A stretch of DNA of 64,000 nucleotides from Halovenus sp037080055 (GCF_037080055.1 NZ_JBAOJI010000008.1:28387-92386); one strand, 5' to 3'. Positions 17,578-27,175 are shown, counted from the stretch's first letter. Translations and numbers: made by a program. The notes: a model not told the origin generated them from the letters alone.

Positions 17578-20500
17578 GTTCTGCTGTCGCCGGTAGGCGA
17601 GCAGCGCAGCACCGAGCAGTGCGACCAGGGCTGCGGCGATGCCGAAGCCAGGTCCACCGTCGTCGGAGCTGTCGCCGTCGTCTCCATCGCCGTCGCCGCC
17701 GTCAGTGACGGTCAGCGTCTGCGAGATGGAGTCGTCGTCGGAGGCGATCTCCCAGTCGTAGTCACCAGCACTGTCAGGTGCGGATGCACTGAAGCTCTCG
17801 GTTGCGGTTTCGCCCGCGCCGAGGGTGACTTCCGTGCTACCGACTTCCTCACCGTCGAAGGTGAAGGTGATCGTCTGGGTGGCTTCCTGTCCACCGGTGT
17901 TTTCGACAGTCACTTCCGCAGTGATGTCGGCACCAGTTTCGACCTCGCTCGGTCCGCTGTCGAGCGAGAGCTGGAAGTTGGCCTCTTCAGGTGCTTCGAC
18001 CGTCAGCTGACCAGATGCGGTCTGGTCTTCGCTGGCGATCGCGTGCGTGTAGGTTCCTTCAGAGTCCGGAGCGGTAACGTCCTCGAAGGTGACCGTCGTG
18101 CTCTCGCCGTTCTCGAGCGAGACGTTCTGGCTGTCCTGAACCTCGTCGTCGAGGAGGAGTTCGACAGTCTGCTCACCAGCGCTACCGATGTTGGTAACGT
18201 CGGCGGTGATCTCCTCGATCGTTGCGCCCGGCTCGACGGTTGCCGAGACAGGCTGTAGGTTCTCGACGAGGAAGGTCGTACCGACACCAGAGTCTTCCGT
18301 CACTTCGACGGTTGCAGTCTGGGTTGCCGGACCTTCGGAGAACTCGTTGCCATCCTCGTCGAGGATGACAGAGGTGAGTTCAGCTTCCTGGCCGACCTCG
18401 AGTTCTTCGTCGAGGACGACCGTCACGTTAGTGCTTTCGCCCTCGGGGACAGAAGCGTTGCCGAGTGCGTTACCGTCGGCGTCGCGGATCTCAACGACAG
18501 CGCTCTCGCTGACGTTAACCTCTGCGACGTTGATCGTTGCACCAGCAGTCTGCTGGTCCTCGAAGGTGTGTGCGTTGACCTCAGTGATCTCGGAAATCGT
18601 ACCCGGGAGGCCCCGTCGCGGAGCGTTCGGGATGAGGTTTCCGGGCAGGCGCGAGCGTCGGATAGTCATCCGGAAGTCAGCGCCTGCGAAGTTCTCGCCT
18701 TCAGCAATCTCGTCGCTGCTGAAGAAGTTCTCACTGAAGCTGATCGCGTTCGGACCGTCTTCGACGTACTCAACGGTGAACTCGTTCGGATAGAAGAACG
18801 CCGGGTCCTCGCCAGACGCGGTCTGCGTCTGTGAGGTCATCGACGTTCCTGCGGCGATGTTCGTCTCACCTTCGATGGTGTAGTTGTCCTGCGCAGGCAC
18901 GAAGAGGCGTGGGCCGTCTTCGGTCTCCTGGACATCGTCGAGTTCGACGGTGTCGTTCTGGAGTTCCCAGTTGAGGAACTGCTCGCTGGTTTCACCGAAG
19001 AGTCCGTTCTCCGGGAATTCTGAGGCGTTCGATTCATCGAGACCGGACGATAGCGTGAATGTGGTGTTGAACAGAACTGGTTTCTCGACAGTCGTTGGGA
19101 TTTCGTCGTCAGCAGTTCTGGAATCCACATCCTCATTCGGTGCGTAGGAGTCTTCGCTGAATCCTTTCACATCATCGATGTTGTCCTCATCGACCGTGAT
19201 GGTCAGGAAGTACTCGTTGAGGTTGGAACGAGCGCCCTCGCGGTCGTTCGTTCCAGCGAGAACGTCCGTGCTTGAGAGGTCAAGCGTGGCCTCGTTACCG
19301 AACACGGGGTCCTCACTCTCTGGGAGGTTGTTTTCGGCTTCGTCCTCTTCGAGAGCTGCGTCAACGATTTCGCTAACCTGATCCGCACTCTGGTTGGTTG
19401 CCAGGTCAACGAAGTCGCTGTTCTCGAAGGCTTCTGTCACAACGTGGTCCTCATTGCGGTTGAGGAACTCGTCAAGGTCACCGTTATCCTCTGCCTGGTC
19501 TGCGAGGAGACCTTCAAGACCGGTTGCGTTGAACTGCAGGACGAGGATGTCATTCAGCGCGGTGACGCCATTCTGTGGGTTGATCAGATCTTGTTCGATT
19601 GCAGCTTCGATGTCGAAGACATCTGAGTCTTCGGAATCGACGAATTCGATTTCCGAGATTGCCGCTTCGTCTCCCGGAGTCGGAGCGTTCCAGGCACTGA
19701 GGTTGCCGGAGGAGCGCTCTTCGATTCGCACGATGCTGTTGTCAGTCGCGATTGCTTCGTCTTCGGTGTACGCCGTCTCGCCAGGCGAGGCCGTCAGGTC
19801 GTAGTTGCCGTCGCCAATGACGACACGTCGGGAGACGTTATCGTTGGAGCCACCACCAATGCGGGTGTTCTCGTGGGCTTCAGCGTTGACAACCGTCGTC
19901 CCGTCCTGTGCGATGATACCGTGTTCCTCGTCACCCCAGTCGACGCCGTCGATGCGGTCGTCACCGTCAGCATCGCTGTTCGGGACGGTTGCGTTCGCAA
20001 TTGCACCGTCGCCGAGCTGGAAGGTGTTCACGTAGAAGTTAGCAGTGCCGCCAACTTCCTCGGTCTGAACAGTGTAGTTGATTTCGACGTTCTGACCGGC
20101 TGCGCGGTCACCGAAGGTGATCGTTGCCGTATCAGTACCCTCGAGGTTAACCTCGAACTCCATGAGGTCACCGCGAGCGTATGAGTCGTCAGTCTGTCGC
20201 GGCTGGACAATTTCGACGTTCTCGTCAAGCGGCTCGACGACATTGACCGTTTCGGTCAGGACGAATTCGCCGGACTCGACGTGAGCGACAATTGCCTGGT
20301 ATTCACCAGTGCCGTCGAGGTCGTCGACGGGGTCGGCGGAGAGGGTAGCCTCTCCGTCACCATTGAGTTCGTCCGTATCAACGTGGATGGTGTTTGCTGC
20401 GCTCGGCGAGTCACCTGCTTCATAGAACCAGGCCTGAACCTGTCCGCCAGTATCGGTAGAACCGATATCGTCAGCGGACACGTCGATCTGGATGTCGTCT

Positions 20501-22101
20501 TCAGTCGAGATCTCGTCGTCAGTGGAAGCACTGAGATCCAGAGATCGGAGATCGACGTAGAACAGGTTGGTAGCGTCGCCCTGGTCGTGCTGGATGAAGT
20601 ATTCGCCGTTCGCGTCAGGCAGTTCACCCGTATCGATAGTCTGCGCGTCACCAGGTGCAGTACCGACTGGGTTGACATCGTCTACTTCGTTGCCAAGGAC
20701 CAGCTCGCCAGCATCATTCGTATCAGCAGTGTAGACGCTGAAGCTGTCACCGGTGCTGCTGCCTAGAACTGTGATGTCCGTACCAGCAAATGCATTGACA
20801 CCCTGCGTGTCAATGTTAGCATCATCAGGAGCGGTGAGAGTAGGTGAAGCTTGAGCGACACTGAGCGCGGCAGGGAACTCCGTGTCTATCGAACTCGATG
20901 GCGATCCATCGTCGTAAGTGAAGTCCCGGTAGTCAAGCGTGAGCTCGCCGGTGTCGACGAGACGGTACGAATCTTCGTCGTCCTCACCGTTGGTCTCAAC
21001 TGCGTGGTCAAGGACTGAAGAACCGTCGATGTCAACGCCTTCGATCGGTTCCTCAACCTCGAAGCTGATTTCGCCGTCAGTAAGGGCGAGATTGGCAGTC
21101 GAACCAGAGCCACCGAATTCGTCAGCATTGTCGAGCGAGTACTCGATTACCACTGTGCTCGATGTGTTCGTGACAGAGACATCACTGGCCCCTGCGACCG
21201 TATTCTCGAATATCGTTTCGATAGAGCCCGTTTCGACATTGAGATCAAGGCCAGCATCGACGCTGTCACTGAAGTCGAGAATAATTTCGTCAGTCCCGTC
21301 GCCGGTGCTTGGGACGGAATCAAGCTCGACGGTATGGTCGACGGACACATTGGGCGTGGATCCAGCCTCATTGAATGGACCGAGTCCGTACGGGATCCCG
21401 AGATTGCTCTCAGTGCTATCAGCAAAGTTCACTCCAGCAGCGCCCCGTGCGTTACCGGAAGCACGATCGACCGGAGTGGTGTATGCAGTCTGGTCTCCAG
21501 TAGGGGTGTCAACAGTCAGCCCGGTGGCGCCAAGCTCAACACCATCGTCGACAATGTCGTAGCTTGCCGTATCGGTAGTGAAGGCACTACTTTCCGGACT
21601 GTTACCGTCCTCCTCGTGAAGTCCGAGGGCCAGATTGTACGAGCCAGCGCCTGGGTTCGTAACGCCGTCAATGACGACCCCGAGGTTGTTCGTATCATCG
21701 GCGAGAGTATCTTCGCTTATGTTGATAACGAGAGTCTCGCTGTTCAGCTCGAACGTGCCTGCGACATCCTTGTCGTTACCGTCTTCTTCGACAAGAACAT
21801 CACTAGCTGAGATGCTGCCTGGGCTAGCGGCTGTGTTGTCAAAGTCGACCGAGATGTATGCGGCGGTGTCGGAACTAGAGCTTTGGCCGCCCAAACTCGA
21901 TGCATTAATTGTATACTGTGCGTCTGTACCTGCGGTGGTGTCGTCGAGGTTTACGCTCGTAGTTGCGTCAGTGAGCGAATCCTCATTGAGCGCTGCGACG
22001 CCACCAACGAATGTGGCGGACATCGCAACCATCGACAACACCATCACGGCGGCCAGGAAGACCGCGCGTGATTTTTCGCGTATATCTGAGTTGTCTGTCA
22101 T
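17575..22101 (-). CDS. csg: S-layer glycoprotein with PGF-CTERM sorting signal (1508 aa)
   Basis: The cell-surface lattice protein. It has a cleavable signal peptide (MTDNSDIREKSRAVFLAAVM to about AALNED), a very long extracellular region rich in Asp, Glu, Thr and Ser, and 18 N-x-S/T sequons by my count. Near the C-terminus are two CARDB-like Ig repeats (beginning about VEPGATIEEITADV and PSEVETGADITAEV), a GDGDGDDGDSSDDGG linker, then PGF, one membrane helix and Arg-Arg. The usual Thr-rich O-glycosylated stalk is replaced by the Gly/Asp linker. At 1508 residues it is nearly twice the roughly 830-890 residues recalled for classic haloarchaeal S-layer proteins. Substrate of the adjacent archaeosortase A by inference. 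Confidence 0.9.
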   Translation of the reverse strand: MTDNSDIREKSRAVFLAAVMVLSMVAMSATFVGGVAALNEDSLTDATTSVNLDDTTAGTDAQYTINASSLGGQSSSSDTAAYISVDFDNTAASPGSISASDVLVEEDGNDKDVAGTFELNSETLVINISEDTLADDTNNLGVVIDGVTNPGAGSYNLALGLHEEDGNSPESSAFTTDTASYDIVDDGVELGATGLTVDTPTGDQTAYTTPVDRASGNARGAAGVNFADSTESNLGIPYGLGPFNEAGSTPNVSVDHTVELDSVPSTGDGTDEIILDFSDSVDAGLDLNVETGSIETIFENTVAGASDVSVTNTSSTVVIEYSLDNADEFGGSGSTANLALTDGEISFEVEEPIEGVDIDGSSVLDHAVETNGEDDEDSYRLVDTGELTLDYRDFTYDDGSPSSSIDTEFPAALSVAQASPTLTAPDDANIDTQGVNAFAGTDITVLGSSTGDSFSVYTADTNDAGELVLGNEVDDVNPVGTAPGDAQTIDTGELPDANGEYFIQHDQGDATNLFYVDLRSLDLSASTDDEISTEDDIQIDVSADDIGSTDTGGQVQAWFYEAGDSPSAANTIHVDTDELNGDGEATLSADPVDDLDGTGEYQAIVAHVESGEFVLTETVNVVEPLDENVEIVQPRQTDDSYARGDLMEFEVNLEGTDTATITFGDRAAGQNVEINYTVQTEEVGGTANFYVNTFQLGDGAIANATVPNSDADGDDRIDGVDWGDEEHGIIAQDGTTVVNAEAHENTRIGGGSNDNVSRRVVIGDGNYDLTASPGETAYTEDEAIATDNSIVRIEERSSGNLSAWNAPTPGDEAAISEIEFVDSEDSDVFDIEAAIEQDLINPQNGVTALNDILVLQFNATGLEGLLADQAEDNGDLDEFLNRNEDHVVTEAFENSDFVDLATNQSADQVSEIVDAALEEDEAENNLPESEDPVFGNEATLDLSSTDVLAGTNDREGARSNLNEYFLTITVDEDNIDDVKGFSEDSYAPNEDVDSRTADDEIPTTVEKPVLFNTTFTLSSGLDESNASEFPENGLFGETSEQFLNWELQNDTVELDDVQETEDGPRLFVPAQDNYTIEGETNIAAGTSMTSQTQTASGEDPAFFYPNEFTVEYVEDGPNAISFSENFFSSDEIAEGENFAGADFRMTIRRSRLPGNLIPNAPRRGLPGTISEITEVNAHTFEDQQTAGATINVAEVNVSESAVVEIRDADGNALGNASVPEGESTNVTVVLDEELEVGQEAELTSVILDEDGNEFSEGPATQTATVEVTEDSGVGTTFLVENLQPVSATVEPGATIEEITADVTNIGSAGEQTVELLLDDEVQDSQNVSLENGESTTVTFEDVTAPDSEGTYTHAIASEDQTASGQLTVEAPEEANFQLSLDSGPSEVETGADITAEVTVENTGGQEATQTITFTFDGEEVGSTEVTLGAGETATESFSASAPDSAGDYDWEIASDDDSISQTLTVTDGGDGDGDDGDSSDDGGPGFGIAAALVALLGAALLAYRRQQN

Positions 22102-22244
22102 GTTTGATGTTTAGTTGTGTTAGCCGCGGCGACGGCAGCTTTCGACCGGCACTCGTCATCGCCAACCTGCTGACCTGCAACCGAAGCCGGTTTACTCACT
22201 ACTGTCACCATGGGCAGGGGCACAGAGTCTCATTCCAGTGGAGG

Positions 22245-22251
22245 TTATAAA
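22245..22251 (-). promoter_or_regulatory. TATA box of the S-layer gene with long leader
   Basis: On the minus strand TTTATAA lies 144 bases before the S-layer ATG and is preceded by an A-rich BRE-like stretch. A start about 24 bases downstream gives a 5' leader of roughly 120 bases, unlike the leaderless-type starts elsewhere in the window. Long leaders are known for haloarchaeal S-layer transcripts. Confidence 0.55.
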
Positions 22252-22897
22252 TGCTTTGTGTTCATCAGAGAGGTTCGAGACAGTTTGACACACCACAAAT
22301 ACTGCTGTTTTGAGTCCCCTGCGGCAAGATCTGTCGAAATCGCTCGTAAAATCCAGCAATGTCTGACGGCCGTCTGACATACTAGCGAGACGACGACTCA
22401 GATCATCGACGCCACCCAGACAAAAACGCATCGAATTCTCGATCACGAAATCAGAAAACTGCCGAAATGACTCGACAGCAGCCGTCTGAGTGATTTTTCT
22501 GTCGACAGATTGTAGATAAAATTGTTCCCGATCCAATCGATGGGAGTGAGAACAAATAACAAGACACAACCAGAGAACGACCGGCAACTGATCGGAAATA
22601 GATCGTCAGTAATCGGAATTTCAGTCTCACGCGCGGACTGTTCGCTCCCGTGTGCACGCGAAGACTTGATTTGGGATCCCACTTGCTGGTGGTCAGTATT
22701 CCCGGCGAGGAGATCGACCGCTTCGAGAAGCGAGACCAGAGAAGAACGAGCGCCGACAGAGCCGTAAGAACTTCCAACAAGCCTGCGAGGATGTGCCCTC
22801 TGTCCCGATCCATAGCCAACGGCCAGCACCGCGGGGCAAAACGATTCGGGTCGGTTACGGTCGAACGTTTCAAGTTCCGTCAGCGAGCACGGAAACT
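22252..22897 (+). other. Intergenic stretch without a convincing gene
   Basis: About 650 bases between the S-layer promoter and the TrkA-C gene. Open frames on both strands lack haloarchaeal amino-acid composition. AT content is higher than average. It holds a direct repeat GTCTGAC-GGCC-GTCTGAC (22361-22378) and a 12-bp perfect palindrome TCTGTCGACAGA (22498-22509), both possible protein sites for the S-layer promoter. No RNA gene was recognised. Confidence 0.4.
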
Positions 22898-24124
22898 ATG
22901 GTTTCGGGACTCGCCGTCGAAGTCGGGTTCGGTCTCTATTTGGGGATCCTCGCCGGGATTTTCCCGGCGCTCGTTTCGTTCGCACTTGGGTTTGGATTCA
23001 AGTATCTCACCGGTGTGAGCATTCCGGGCCTCGGTGTCGTCGTCTTGGCGGGGGGGCTGGCCGGCATCTCCGGCGGGTTGCTTGGGCTGCTCGAGGAGAA
23101 CGTCGCACAGAGCACCGCGGGGGTCGCCGCAATTTTGGTCGTGTTGATGCTCTCGCTGTGGGCCCACGCACAGGGTGACAAACTCGGAGCGAGCGTTCCT
23201 CGCCAACTCACGCTGTCTCGGCTTCGCAGTGCGGATTTCTCGACGGAGTTTCTCGAACGGGTCGATACCTACGGGCAGATTAAGATCGAACCCCTGACCG
23301 TCGAGGATATCGAGGGGTATCCGCCCCTGTCCGAGGAGACACGCCAGGCGATCCAGGCGAGCACGTGGAAGTTCCCCGTCGGGTTGTCAGTCGCGGAACT
23401 GGAGACGAAGGTGGCCGAGAAACTGACCGACGCGTACTCGCTGGCGGACGTAACTGTCTCGATCGATTCGGAAGGGTTGGCAGAGATCACGGCTGCGCCC
23501 GAAACGGCGGGACTCTCTCGACGGATCCCCACCGGAAAGCGGGCGGTTTCGATCCGGACACTGCTCCCGACTGGGCTGGCGATCGGTGATCAGGTGACAC
23601 TCGCGTTGTCGAACGGGACCGTCAGCGGAACTGTCGTCAGTGCCAAAACGGATGGGCTGGCCCCGACGAGCGAGACGAAACAGTCCACAGCGGTAGAAAC
23701 CGATGGCGGGACGGACGAGGAGGTTGCCGAACGACCGCCCCAGGCCCCGACGACAACCGGTGGGCATGGCTCGGTGACGGTTGCACTCCCACCGGAGGAG
23801 GCGCGGCGGGTCGTCCGGGAGGACGTGGCGAAACTGACGGTCAACTCTCGTGGGACAAACAGAGAATACGAGGCTCTCGACGTGCTGGAACGGGAGGACA
23901 ACCAGTTTCAGGTCGTGACAATCTCACCCGGGAGTCCGTTCGATGAGATCGCACTGGAAGACGCGAAGTTCCGGGAGAAGTTCGGGGTCGCCGTGCTCGC
24001 GGTCCGTCGCAGCACCGAGCGACTGGTCGCGCCGCCGCGGTCGATACGACTCGCTGCCGGCGACGAATTAGTCATTACGGGAACTGCGACTGCAATCGAG
24101 TCGTTCCGGGAGGCGGCAGAATGA
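22898..24124 (+). CDS. Membrane protein with C-terminal TrkA-C (RCK_C) domain, copy 1
   Basis: A 408-residue protein. Three hydrophobic segments (about residues 8-30, 38-65 and 70-90) are followed by a long soluble region with a disordered Thr/Pro linker (about residues 250-295) and a C-terminal RCK_C/TrkA-C fold (SPFDEIALEDAKFREKFGVAVLAVRR, here split across helix and strand, ending AAGDELVITGT). RCK_C domains bind small ligands and regulate cation or anion transporters. There is no TrkA-N nucleotide fold. Start ATG 22898 is preferred over the open frame from 22793. It overlaps the next gene, of equal length and layout, by 4 bases. Confidence 0.75.
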   Translation: MVSGLAVEVGFGLYLGILAGIFPALVSFALGFGFKYLTGVSIPGLGVVVLAGGLAGISGGLLGLLEENVAQSTAGVAAILVVLMLSLWAHAQGDKLGASVPRQLTLSRLRSADFSTEFLERVDTYGQIKIEPLTVEDIEGYPPLSEETRQAIQASTWKFPVGLSVAELETKVAEKLTDAYSLADVTVSIDSEGLAEITAAPETAGLSRRIPTGKRAVSIRTLLPTGLAIGDQVTLALSNGTVSGTVVSAKTDGLAPTSETKQSTAVETDGGTDEEVAERPPQAPTTTGGHGSVTVALPPEEARRVVREDVAKLTVNSRGTNREYEALDVLEREDNQFQVVTISPGSPFDEIALEDAKFREKFGVAVLAVRRSTERLVAPPRSIRLAAGDELVITGTATAIESFREAAE

Positions 24125-25347
24125 TCACACTGATCGGGAGTGGACTTCCGGAGCGACTCGGGGAACTCGCGGTCATCCGGGTCGGCTCCCAGTTCGTGGG
24201 GCTGGCGCTTCTGTCGGCCGGGATCGCAGCCCTCTCGGCGTTTCTGTTCCGGTGGCGGACCGGCAATCAGTTACCCGACGGGGCGGCACTGTTGCTCGGA
24301 CTCGGCTCCGTTGCAATCTATCTCAACGGCCGGATCGCACTCGTCCAGTTTCTCGGCGGCGGCGAGGAAATCCTGAATCCCGTCGTCGTCGGGTTCAACC
24401 TCGTGATCCTCGTCGCTAGCGCGATCACGGCACTCGGCGGCTGGCAACTCGGCGACCGGTACGGCAGATCGAGACGACTCCGACACAGTCTCAATCCACG
24501 GATCAGCCCGTTCGTTCGAGCCACCGGCCGGTTTATCGTGCTCGAACTGCCCGAAGAAATCGAGGACATCGACGGGTACGACCCCGTATCGACGGCGACC
24601 AAGACCGATCTCGCCGGGAAGACGTACACCTTCTCTCGCGGGCTGACTGTCGAGGAACTCCGCGAGGCGCTGCGGACGAAACTCAGGAAAGAGTACGGTG
24701 TTGCACACGTCGACGTCGAACTGACCGTCGAGGGAGAGGTGACCTTCCTCGCCGTCGGTGGCCGGGAGGCAGGGATCGGACCAACGCTCCCGCCGAGCGC
24801 AGCGGCGACGGCAATCGTGGCCGATCCTGCCCTGACTGCCAGCCCCGGTGATACCGTCCAGATCTGGCGTGGCGAGAAACGAGTCGGCACGGCGGAGTTG
24901 CGCGCAGCGACAGACACCACAGCGACGGTCAGCGCGAGGGAGGGAATCATCACGACCCTCGATCCCGAAACAGAGTATCGATTGATGACACTGCCCGTCG
25001 ACGAGCGGGCCGACCGGCTGTTTGCGAGCATGCTTCGACAGGCCGACGAGACGATGAGTTCTTTCACCGTTACGGAGGATGCAACCCTTGCGGGGAAATC
25101 GATTGGATCACTCGGACTCACCGTCATCGCGGTCGAGCGAGCGGACGGCGAAACGGAAACGATTCCCCAGCGCAGTCGAGCAATCGAGGCGGGCGAACGG
25201 CTGTACGTGATCGGTCATCCGAGGCAGTTACGCCGCGTCGAAGCGTCGGCAACGGGGCCGGAGCCGTACGAGCCGCCGGCAGAAGATGAGACCGCGGAAC
25301 TCGCCTCGAAGCGGTCCGGACTGCGGTTCTGGAAGTTGCGACGGTAG
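24121..25347 (+). CDS. Membrane protein with C-terminal TrkA-C (RCK_C) domain, copy 2
   Basis: A second 408-residue protein with the same layout as its upstream neighbour: three membrane segments within residues 20-115, a shared middle domain (LPEEIEDIDGYDPVSTATK resembles VEDIEGYPPLSEETR of copy 1, and TYTFSRGLTVEELREALRTK resembles TWKFPVGLSVAELETKVAEK), and a C-terminal RCK_C module (EDATLAGKSIGSLGLTVIAVER, ending AGERLYVIGHP). The start codon overlaps the stop of copy 1 (ATGA). They look like an old duplication kept as a pair, probably subunits of one complex. Function unknown; ion or metabolite transport regulation is inferred from the RCK_C domain. Confidence 0.75.
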   Translation: MITLIGSGLPERLGELAVIRVGSQFVGLALLSAGIAALSAFLFRWRTGNQLPDGAALLLGLGSVAIYLNGRIALVQFLGGGEEILNPVVVGFNLVILVASAITALGGWQLGDRYGRSRRLRHSLNPRISPFVRATGRFIVLELPEEIEDIDGYDPVSTATKTDLAGKTYTFSRGLTVEELREALRTKLRKEYGVAHVDVELTVEGEVTFLAVGGREAGIGPTLPPSAAATAIVADPALTASPGDTVQIWRGEKRVGTAELRAATDTTATVSAREGIITTLDPETEYRLMTLPVDERADRLFASMLRQADETMSSFTVTEDATLAGKSIGSLGLTVIAVERADGETETIPQRSRAIEAGERLYVIGHPRQLRRVEASATGPEPYEPPAEDETAELASKRSGLRFWKLRR

Positions 25348-25349
25348 CG

Positions 25350-26024
25350 TTACTCGGCGCAGAGGTCGACGAAGTTGCGGAGGATCGTCAGCCCCGTCTC
25401 GCCGGATTTCTCGGGGTGGAACTGCGTGCCGAAGACGTTGCCTTCCTCGTTCGCGACGATGCTCGCGAAGTCGGTGCCGTACTCCGTCGTGGCGACAACG
25501 GCGTCGGAATCGGCCGGTTGTGCGTAATAGGAGTGAACAAAGTAGGCGTACTCGCCGTCGACGTTTCGGTCCGAGTCGCTGCCTGCCGGACCAGTCACGA
25601 GCGGGTGCTCGCGCTCGACCGAGAGATTGTTCCAGCCCATCTGTGGGACCTTGACAGTGTCGGGAAAGCGAACGTTCTTGCCCGGGATGAGATCGAGTCC
25701 TTCGACCTCGCCTTCGCCCTCGTGGTCGGCCTCCTCGCTGGTCGTCAGGAGCATCTGCATCCCCAGACAGATCCCGAACAGCGGGGTGCCAGCCTCGGCT
25801 TCCTCGACGAGCAGTTCGCGGAACGGACCGGCGTTATCCATCCCTTCGCTGAACGCGCCGACGCCGGGCAGGACGATTCCGTCCGCGTCGGCGATTGCAC
25901 CGGGGTCGTCGGTCACGTCGACGGCTGCACCCGCCCGTTCGAGTCCGCGGGTAACGCTTCGCAGGTTTCCGAGGCCGTAATCGACGACGGCCACCTCCGC
26001 CACAGTCTGTTGCTGGCCACTCAT
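25350..26024 (-). CDS. hisH: Imidazole glycerol phosphate synthase subunit HisH
   Basis: The 224-residue glutaminase subunit that feeds ammonia to HisF in histidine synthesis. The class I amidotransferase triad is present: Cys86 in GICLGMQ, His203 and Glu205 in FHPEKSG. N-terminal VAVVDYGLGNLRSVTRGLE and PGVGAFSEGM (oxyanion loop) are typical. ATG 26024 is chosen; the frame remains open upstream into arginine-rich shadow sequence of the glycosylase gene. No other his gene is nearby, consistent with the scattered his genes of haloarchaea. Confidence 0.95.
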   Translation of the reverse strand: MSGQQQTVAEVAVVDYGLGNLRSVTRGLERAGAAVDVTDDPGAIADADGIVLPGVGAFSEGMDNAGPFRELLVEEAEAGTPLFGICLGMQMLLTTSEEADHEGEGEVEGLDLIPGKNVRFPDTVKVPQMGWNNLSVEREHPLVTGPAGSDSDRNVDGEYAYFVHSYYAQPADSDAVVATTEYGTDFASIVANEEGNVFGTQFHPEKSGETGLTILRNFVDLCAE

Positions 26025-26085
26025 GTCCCCGCGTACGATGTCCCCCAGTAAGTGGGTTCGCTTTCCGGTTGTCTGCGTTCGGCGT

Positions 26086-26691
26086 TCAGAACTCCCCGAA
26101 CGTCGACTGACCGCCATCGCCCGCATACTCGACGGCAGTCTGCAGCGCAGCGTCGAAGGCGTCCTGCTGGCTGGGGTCGTACAGCGTCGCGGCCGGATGG
26201 ACACAGAGAAGCACTTGCCACGTCGACTCATCAACCGTCAGATCGTCGATATCACCGGCCTCGCTCGTGACGGCGACCGAGCGATCCAACAGCAGTTCGG
26301 CGGGAACTTTCCCGAGCGTGATGACGAGTTCGGGATCGACGGCCGCGATTTCGCGGTCGAGATAGCCCCGGCAGTTGGCCCGTTCGTCGGTGGTCGGATC
26401 GCGATTCTCTGGCGGTCGACAGCGAACACAGTTGGTGATCCGCACATCCTGTCGAGCGAGGCCGACATCGCGCAATCCCTCGTCGAGGACGTCGCCGCTG
26501 CGGCCGACGAAGGGTTCGCCCTGTTCGTCCTCGTTGGCACCCGGGGCCTCGCCGACGAACAGCAGGTCGGCATCCGTCGGTCCCACGCCGTTGACCATCC
26601 GACTCCGTGACTCGACGAGCGCGGGACAGCGCTCACACCCGGTGACGGCTGTCGCCGACTCGTCCCAGCACTCGGAACCGTCGTCAGTCAT
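26086..26691 (-). CDS. Uracil-DNA glycosylase, family 4 (Fe-S)
   Basis: A 201-residue DNA-repair enzyme that removes uracil from DNA. Motif A GEAPGANEDEQGEPFVG (48-63) and motif B CVHPAA identify family 4. Cluster-type cysteines C19, C22 (GCERC), C88 or C91 and C107 fit the [4Fe-4S] arrangement. An ATG 39 bases upstream (26730) is in frame; I choose 26691 because a TATA-like CTACTAATAC lies about 27 bases before it, giving a leaderless start. It is divergent from the AT-rich region before the urease operon. Confidence 0.9.
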   Translation of the reverse strand: MTDDGSECWDESATAVTGCERCPALVESRSRMVNGVGPTDADLLFVGEAPGANEDEQGEPFVGRSGDVLDEGLRDVGLARQDVRITNCVRCRPPENRDPTTDERANCRGYLDREIAAVDPELVITLGKVPAELLLDRSVAVTSEAGDIDDLTVDESTWQVLLCVHPAATLYDPSQQDAFDAALQTAVEYAGDGGQSTFGEF

Positions 26692-26963
26692 ACCTGGGTC
26701 AACGCCCCCGGCGGTATTAGTAGCTCCCATCCCGGGCCTGGAACCAGAATTACGAACACCAGACCGGCCACAATTCGACTGTCCAATCCAGACCCACAGA
26801 GATACAAAATATTCGAAAACCGCTTTCAGTGAATACTATAAAAATATATTCAACTTGATCTGGAATATAAGTCTTATATCTTCAAAATAGAGAGATGGAT
26901 TAGAGAAATATAGATGTTTGTAAACAGAAGTAGCTAATATTGCAAATCTTGCTCGCACCAGAG

Positions 26964-26975
26964 TACTATACTATC
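26964..26975 (+). promoter_or_regulatory. Promoter of the urease operon
   Basis: TACTATACTATC lies about 25-30 bases before the ATG of the 52-residue leader gene, suiting a leaderless start. The preceding 180 bases are markedly AT-rich with several further TATA-like stretches (for example 26840-26852), so more than one promoter is possible. Confidence 0.45.
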
Positions 26976-26994
26976 CTGCTTCCAGAGTGGGCAT

Positions 26995-27153
26995 ATGCTC
27001 GAAACAGCACTGCACATCGGTATCGACCATCCAGACTTCCTGTGGATCGCTATCCCCTCGTTTCTCACGTTCGTCACCGGGCTACTGCTCGGGACTCGCT
27101 CGGAAAAGATTCGTGCGCGAATGGGCAGTGAATCAGCCGAATCGGCGAACTGA
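26995..27153 (+). CDS. Small single-helix membrane protein upstream of urease (52 aa)
   Basis: A 52-residue protein: a short N-terminus, one strongly hydrophobic helix (FLWIAIPSFLTFVTGLLLG, about residues 14-33), then a basic stop-transfer segment (TRSEKIRARMG) and a polar tail. The basic residues after the helix suggest the C-terminus is cytoplasmic. The start fits a TATA-like box 25-30 bases upstream. It ends 35 bases before ureB and is the first gene of the urease transcript by position. Function unknown; a role in urea entry, or in anchoring, is only a guess. Confidence 0.6.
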   Translation: MLETALHIGIDHPDFLWIAIPSFLTFVTGLLLGTRSEKIRARMGSESAESAN

Positions 27154-27175
27154 GACGATGAGTGAACAGTACAGC

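Noticed and set aside
22192..22873. Two minus-strand frames of 131 and 140 codons upstream of the S-layer gene
   Set aside because: Composition is not acidic, no domain is seen, and one overlaps the S-layer TATA box. More likely promoter and spacer DNA.
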